From JAABYT01 sp041581935 (lineage in GTDB: Bacteria; Pseudomonadota; Gammaproteobacteria; HK1): DNA of 9,852 nt. Shown in pieces: positions 5,929 to 9,852 of the stretch. The stretch is from positions 1-9,852 of the forward strand of contig JBFICP010000111.1 in NCBI GenBank assembly GCA_041581935.1, in the 5' to 3' direction. How positions within the stretch are numbered: the stretch's first letter is position 1; the number at the start of each line of letters is the position of its first letter. Below the pieces are notes generated by a model. That model did no database searches, was not told the origin of the DNA, and saw only the letters and a program-made list of their open reading frames with translations. A program made the position numbers and the translations under genes.

Positions 5929-7845
5929 GTTGTCGATCTCGAGCGCCGGCAGATCGCCGGCAGGGGTGAAGCCGAAGACCCGAGCGTAGAAGCAAAGCTC
6001 GGCCTGCAGGGTGCGCTCGATGGTCTCGGCCTTGCGAAACCCGTGTTGCTCGCCCTCGAAGGCGAGATATGCGACGGGGATCCCCTTACGGCGCAGCGCC
6101 TCCACCATGCGCTCGGCCTGGGAAGGCGGTACCACTTTGTCCTCCAGCCCCTGAAAGAAAATGACCGGGCAGGACAGGCGATCGGCTGCGTGAATCGGTG
6201 ATCGCGCCACGTAGCGGTCGCGCTCTGCGGGATAGGCGCCGACCAATCTATCCAGGTAGCGTGATTCGAACTTGTGGGTGTCGCCGACGAGTGTCTCGAG
6301 ATCGCTGATCCCGTAGTAGCACGCACCGGCGGCAAACACGTCGTGGAAGGTGAGAGCAGCAAGCGTCGTAAAGCCGCCGGCGCTGCTGCCGCGAATCACG
6401 AGCCGTGCTGCATCGGCGCCCTGACTGTCCACTACGTGCCGCGCGCCGTTGATGCAGTCCTGCACATCGGCGACACCCCAGTTACCGTTGAGGCGCTCGC
6501 GATAAGCGCGCCCGTAACCGGTGCTGCCCCGGTAGTTCACGTCGAGCACCGCGAAGCCGCGGCTCGTCCAGAACTGGATGGGCAGACTCAACGTCGCCGA
6601 CGTGGCCCCTGTCGGCCCGCCATGTCCAATGACGATGAGCGGCGGGCGCTCACCGTCGGGAGCCCGGAAGTCCGGATTGCAAGGCGGGTAATGAAAGGCG
6701 TAGGCATGCTCGCCTTTGCCGGTGGGAAACTCGAGCGCTTCCGGAAGGGAAACGTATGTCTCGGCGAAAGGCTGCGCGGTCGACTCGCGCAGCACCTCGA
6801 CGCAATTGCGCGCCGCATCGATGATGGCGACACACGCGGGCCTCGCGGCGGCACCAGCAATGATCAGCGCCCGATCCCCGTCTACGACCATCGCCTGGAT
6901 ATCGGTGAATTCACACTCGATGGTTTCGAGTCGTGTCCCGTCGGCCTCGAGGCGGGCGAGGTGCCAGAAGCCCGCCTGGGAGTAGCAGCCTAGGATACGG
7001 CCTTGCGCGTCGAACCCGTAGGTCGACATACCGAACTGCCATTGCGGTCGACCGAATTCGGACTGCATGGGCAGCACGCAACGCGCGGCTCCGTTCTCCC
7101 ACCGGTGTAGATTCCACCAGCCATCGGGGTCGGAGACGAAAAACAATGCGCCGTCGCGCCGAAACACCGGCTGAAACACCGACGTGTGGTCGCCGCCGGC
7201 GAGCCGCCGCGGTGTCGCAAGCGAGCCGTCGGCATCGATCTCCGCCAACCACAGCACACTCGCATCCCACGGCATGTCGGGGTGATCCCAGGTGATCCAT
7301 GCCAGCCGTTTACCATCCGGGCTCAGGCAGGGGCTCGCGTAGAAGTCGTGTCCCGCGGCGAGCACCTCGACGGCGCCGTCGTCGAGGTCGACGGCAACCA
7401 AAGTGTTGACAGGTTCCTGCTCCTCACCTGTGTGATCTTCACGCACGCACACGAGCCGCCGGCGACGCGAATCGAGGACCATGTCCGCGAATCGCCAGGG
7501 ACGGTCTGCGGTCAATGCCCGAGGCTGCGAGTCCCCGCCACATTCATAGATGCGCTGATCGTCAAAATTGACAAACCAGATGTGCCCTTCTGCGACGAGA
7601 AACGCGCCCCCGCCGTATTCATGGACACGCGTGCGGACATTGAATGGCGCCGATACGACGTCACGAGTTGCGCCGCCGGGCTCCCGACAGACCAGAACAT
7701 TGCGTCCGCCTTCCGACGGCCGGCCCTCGAGCCAGTAGACACACTCGTCGCCGATGGCGATGCCGCCGAGGCGCACGCTGTCGGCAACCAGTAACGTTGT
7801 TGTGATCGGTGACAACCAGGTGCCGTATGCGGATTGCGAAATCAT
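5923..7845 (-). CDS. S9-family serine peptidase (prolyl oligopeptidase / acylaminoacyl-peptidase type)
   Basis: A 640-residue two-domain peptidase. Residues from about 10 to 370 form the beta-propeller, with family features such as RVHEYGGGAF near the N-terminus and several SPDGK- or FRRDGALF-like blade segments. The rest is an alpha/beta-hydrolase domain with the catalytic triad: Ser488 in GSSAGG, Asp569 in QGLEDKVVP and His601 in GEQHGF. An HGGPTG oxyanion-type stretch and NYRGSTGYGR precede the nucleophile, as in dipeptidyl-peptidase IV and acylaminoacyl-peptidase relatives. These enzymes cut short peptides or remove blocked N-terminal residues; the exact specificity is not readable. No signal peptide is seen, so it is probably cytoplasmic. 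I chose the ATG at 7845 because GAGGA lies six bases upstream (7852-7856) and the MISQSAYGTWLSP beginning fits the family. The frame is open to 7908, but those 21 residues look unrelated. It diverges from ggt, which suggests linked peptide turnover. Confidence 0.93.
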   Translation of the reverse strand: MISQSAYGTWLSPITTTLLVADSVRLGGIAIGDECVYWLEGRPSEGGRNVLVCREPGGATRDVVSAPFNVRTRVHEYGGGAFLVAEGHIWFVNFDDQRIYECGGDSQPRALTADRPWRFADMVLDSRRRRLVCVREDHTGEEQEPVNTLVAVDLDDGAVEVLAAGHDFYASPCLSPDGKRLAWITWDHPDMPWDASVLWLAEIDADGSLATPRRLAGGDHTSVFQPVFRRDGALFFVSDPDGWWNLHRWENGAARCVLPMQSEFGRPQWQFGMSTYGFDAQGRILGCYSQAGFWHLARLEADGTRLETIECEFTDIQAMVVDGDRALIIAGAAARPACVAIIDAARNCVEVLRESTAQPFAETYVSLPEALEFPTGKGEHAYAFHYPPCNPDFRAPDGERPPLIVIGHGGPTGATSATLSLPIQFWTSRGFAVLDVNYRGSTGYGRAYRERLNGNWGVADVQDCINGARHVVDSQGADAARLVIRGSSAGGFTTLAALTFHDVFAAGACYYGISDLETLVGDTHKFESRYLDRLVGAYPAERDRYVARSPIHAADRLSCPVIFFQGLEDKVVPPSQAERMVEALRRKGIPVAYLAFEGEQHGFRKAETIERTLQAELCFYARVFGFTPAGDLPALEIDNL

Positions 7846-7863
7846 TTCAAGTCCTCGATGTCG

Positions 7864-7892
7864 GTGACATCCTATCACCGCTACGCTAACCT
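7864..7892 (+). promoter_or_regulatory. Weak candidate promoter for ggt
   Basis: In the 80-base gap between the divergent peptidase and ggt starts, GTGACA (7864-7869, 5 of 6 to TTGACA) is followed after 17 bases by TAACCT (7887-7892, only 3 of 6 to TATAAT). The -10 match is poor. I found no convincing promoter for the peptidase in the opposite direction. Confidence 0.2.
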
Positions 7893-7925
7893 CGTTGCCC
7901 CGACGCAAGTTACCGAAGCGACGTC

Positions 7926-9683
7926 ATGACACACACATCCGCTGCAGCACCACGACGCAAAGTTCGATCGCTCGCCGTCGCGCTGCTCGGCGTGCTGCTG
8001 GCGATCGTCGCCGAGCACGTCGTTGCCCGCGACGCGGCGATACTTTCCGGCCGCGATATATTCCATCCCGTCTACGCCCGCCACGGCATGGTATCGACTC
8101 AGGAGATCACCGCCACAGGCGTCGGTGTCGACATTCTCAAGCGCGGCGGCAACGCGGTGGACGCGGCCGTCGCGGTCGGGTTTGCCTTGGCCGTCACCTT
8201 GCCCCGGGCCGGCAACATCGGCGGCGGCGGATTCATGCTCGTACACATGGCCGATTCCGAAAAGACCGTCGCCATCGACTATCGCGAGATGGCACCGTCG
8301 CGTGCGACCCGGGACATGTATCTGGACGAGGACGGCAAGGTCGACAAGCGGCGCGCACGCTTCAGCTACCTTTCGGTGGGAGTGCCGGGTACGGTCGCGG
8401 GATTGGCGCTGGCGCTCGAGAAGTACGGCACCATGGATCTCGCCGAAGTCATGGCGCCGGCCATCTATCTTGCCGGCAAGGGTATCACTGTCACCGAGAC
8501 GACCGCCGATGCGCTCAATCGGCGCCACAAGCGGCTCGGCGGCAATCCGGCAGCGGCACGCATCTTTCTGCACCCCGACGGCACGGCGCTGCGGGCCGGA
8601 GAGCTGCTGGTGCAGAGCGATCTGGCCTGGAGCCTGGAGCAAATCGCCGAGCAGGGTCCCGACGCCTTTTATCGCGGGGAAATTGCCCGGAAAATCGCCG
8701 CCGACATGGCTGCCAACGGCGGTCTGATAACGATTCAGGATCTGAACGATTACCGCGCTGTCGAGCGCGAGCCGGTGCGAGGCCAATATCGAGGCTACGA
8801 CATCGTCTCCATGCCACCGCCGAGCTCCGGCGGCGTGCACGTAATTCAGATTCTGAATATTCTCGAAGACTTCCCGATCGGCTTTCTCGGTCACAACTCG
8901 GCCGATACCATTCACTTGATGGCCGAAGCGATGAAGCTCGCTTACGCGGACCGCAGCGAATACCTCGGCGATCCGGATTTCACGAACGTGCCGGTGGCGG
9001 GTCTCACCTCAAAGGCCTATGCCGCCAAGCTGCGCGAGCGCATCGCGCTCGGTTACGCGACTCCGAGCAACCGCATCAAACCGGGCAATCCGCTCACTTA
9101 CGAAAGCCGGGAGACCACCCACTACTCCATCATGGACAAAGAAGGCAACGTCGTTTCCAACACCTATACGCTGAACTTCAGCTTCGGAACCGGCATCGTC
9201 GCCGCCGGCACAGGCGTCCTTCTCAACAACGAGATGGACGATTTCTCAGCCAAGCCGGGCGTGCCGAATGCCTACGGCCTCCTCGGCGGTGAAGCGAACG
9301 CCATCGAGCCCGGTAAGCGCCCGCTGAGCTCGATGACGCCGACCATCGTCTTCAAAGACGGCAAGGCGCATTTCGCGACCGGAAGCCCGGGAGGCAGCCG
9401 CATCATTACCACGACGCTGCAGATCATCATGAACGTGGTGGACCACGGCATGAATATCGCGGCGGCCACCGCCGCCTCGCGTGTTCATCATCAGTGGCTT
9501 CCCGACAAGCTGCGGGTCGAAGTGGGTATCAGCGACGACACCCTGGATCGGTTGAGCGCCATGGGCCATCACATCGATATCGGCAACGCCATGGGCAGCA
9601 CGCAAACGGTGATGCGCATCGAACAGGGATTTCTCGGCGCGGCGGACCCGCGGCGCGCCGGCGCTCTGGCCCGGGGATACTGA
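7926..9683 (+). CDS. ggt: Gamma-glutamyltranspeptidase (glutathione hydrolase) precursor, periplasmic
   Basis: A 585-residue proenzyme that cleaves itself into a large and a small subunit, then hydrolyses or transfers the gamma-glutamyl group of glutathione and related peptides. An N-terminal signal peptide is clear: basic APRRKVR, hydrophobic SLAVALLGVLLAIVA, and a likely cut after VVA at residue 34, so the enzyme is exported. The large subunit has DYREMAP with Arg120, equivalent to E. coli Arg114, which binds the glutamyl carboxylate. Self-cleavage should occur before Thr397 in ETTHYS, the nucleophile of the small subunit (E. coli Thr391). Further motifs are NNEMDDFSAKPGVPNAYG, the lid loop that E. 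coli Ggt has and Bacillus Ggt lacks, PLSSMTPT, GSPGGSRI (487-493) and a MGSTQ near the end. Length matches the E. coli enzyme (580). The ATG at 7926 has only a weak ribosome-binding site. It diverges from the S9 peptidase gene. Confidence 0.97.
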   Translation: MTHTSAAAPRRKVRSLAVALLGVLLAIVAEHVVARDAAILSGRDIFHPVYARHGMVSTQEITATGVGVDILKRGGNAVDAAVAVGFALAVTLPRAGNIGGGGFMLVHMADSEKTVAIDYREMAPSRATRDMYLDEDGKVDKRRARFSYLSVGVPGTVAGLALALEKYGTMDLAEVMAPAIYLAGKGITVTETTADALNRRHKRLGGNPAAARIFLHPDGTALRAGELLVQSDLAWSLEQIAEQGPDAFYRGEIARKIAADMAANGGLITIQDLNDYRAVEREPVRGQYRGYDIVSMPPPSSGGVHVIQILNILEDFPIGFLGHNSADTIHLMAEAMKLAYADRSEYLGDPDFTNVPVAGLTSKAYAAKLRERIALGYATPSNRIKPGNPLTYESRETTHYSIMDKEGNVVSNTYTLNFSFGTGIVAAGTGVLLNNEMDDFSAKPGVPNAYGLLGGEANAIEPGKRPLSSMTPTIVFKDGKAHFATGSPGGSRIITTTLQIIMNVVDHGMNIAAATAASRVHHQWLPDKLRVEVGISDDTLDRLSAMGHHIDIGNAMGSTQTVMRIEQGFLGAADPRRAGALARGY

Positions 9684-9712
9684 GCGGCCATCGAACGACG
9701 AGCTTGTCTGCC

Positions 9713-9736
9713 GCTATCGCTATCGCTATCGCTGTC
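9713..9736. repeat. Short hexamer tandem repeat, (GCTATC)x3 + GCTGTC
   Basis: Three perfect copies of GCTATC (9713-9730) are followed by one copy with a single change, GCTGTC (9731-9736). It lies 30 bases after the ggt stop. On the minus strand the hexamer reads as alternating Asp-Ser codons in an open frame, but that frame shows no other sign of being a gene. Probably a slippage repeat in non-coding DNA. Confidence 0.75.
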
Positions 9737-9816
9737 GCCGGCGTGCGGCCGCGATCCTGGTGGCGCAGGCAACCGGCCTGCCGCGACAGGGCGGGTAGCT
9801 CTGCGTGCGCGCCCGA

Positions 9817-9852
9817 TCAGGCGACGCTGCAGGGCGACAGCTTGCGCACCAG
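9817..9852 (-). CDS. Possible last 11 codons of a minus-strand gene entering from the right edge
   Basis: Read leftwards from the right edge, one minus-strand frame encodes LVRKLSPCSVA and then stops with TGA at 9817-9819. All eleven codons end in G or C, as expected for genes in this GC-rich genome. The piece is too short for any family assignment, and such a pattern can arise by chance here. The rest of the tail (9684-9816) shows no supported gene. Confidence 0.2.
   Translation of the reverse strand: MVRKLSPCSVA

Noticed and set aside
7881..8915. 344-codon minus-strand open frame
   Set aside because: Antisense to the signal peptide and large-subunit region of ggt, and it would overlap the promoter region of the S9 peptidase; no family resemblance.
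7895..9292. 465-codon plus-strand open frame overlapping ggt in another frame
   Set aside because: Extremely arginine-rich composition typical of a shifted frame in GC-rich DNA; the true frame is unmistakable Ggt.
9569..9772. Minus-strand open frame with an Asp-Ser repeat
   Set aside because: It starts at a TTG, overlaps the end of ggt, and its only feature is the translated hexamer repeat; no ribosome-binding site or motif supports it.

Overview
This window is GC-rich, densely packed chromosomal DNA. It most likely comes from a gamma- or betaproteobacterium: it has a class I PHA synthase of Cupriavidus type, an E. coli-like periplasmic gamma-glutamyltranspeptidase, and sigma70-like promoter sequences. 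I see no rRNA, tRNA, CRISPR array, insertion sequence or phage gene. The content looks like ordinary metabolic chromosome rather than a mobile or defence island.

Layout, left to right. (1) At 1-810 on the minus strand are the first 270 codons of an FMN-dependent alpha-hydroxy-acid oxidase/dehydrogenase whose C-terminus lies beyond the left edge. (2) Divergent from it, at 901-1512, is a histidine-phosphatase family protein. (3) Convergent with that is phaC, the polyhydroxyalkanoate synthase, on the minus strand (start chosen at 3329, stop at 1563). (4) A short region with back-to-back sigma70-like promoters (about 3391-3507) separates phaC from a plus-strand cluster of three genes: a DUF2889 protein (3542-4105) and two different BtuF-like helical-backbone metal/cobalamin-receptor proteins (4133-4948 and 5017-5928). 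Neither BtuF-like protein has a signal peptide and no transporter gene is adjacent. (5) Convergent with the cluster, overlapping it by 6 bases, is a cytoplasmic S9-family serine peptidase (5923-7845, minus strand). (6) Divergent from the peptidase is ggt (7926-9683), an exported gamma-glutamyltranspeptidase. (7) The last 169 bases hold a short hexamer tandem repeat and perhaps the last codons of a minus-strand gene entering from the right.

How the genes may work together: the peptidase and Ggt form a plausible peptide/glutathione recycling pair, Ggt cleaving gamma-glutamyl bonds in the periplasm and the S9 enzyme trimming peptides in the cytoplasm. PhaC makes carbon-storage polyester from (R)-3-hydroxyacyl-CoA, but no phaA, phaB, phasin or phaR is present here. 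The least explained unit is the DUF2889 plus two leaderless BtuF-like genes, which share a strand and are closely spaced. It is the best candidate for undescribed biology in the window, though each family is individually widespread. Several large antisense open frames lie over the real genes and were rejected as GC-rich shadows.
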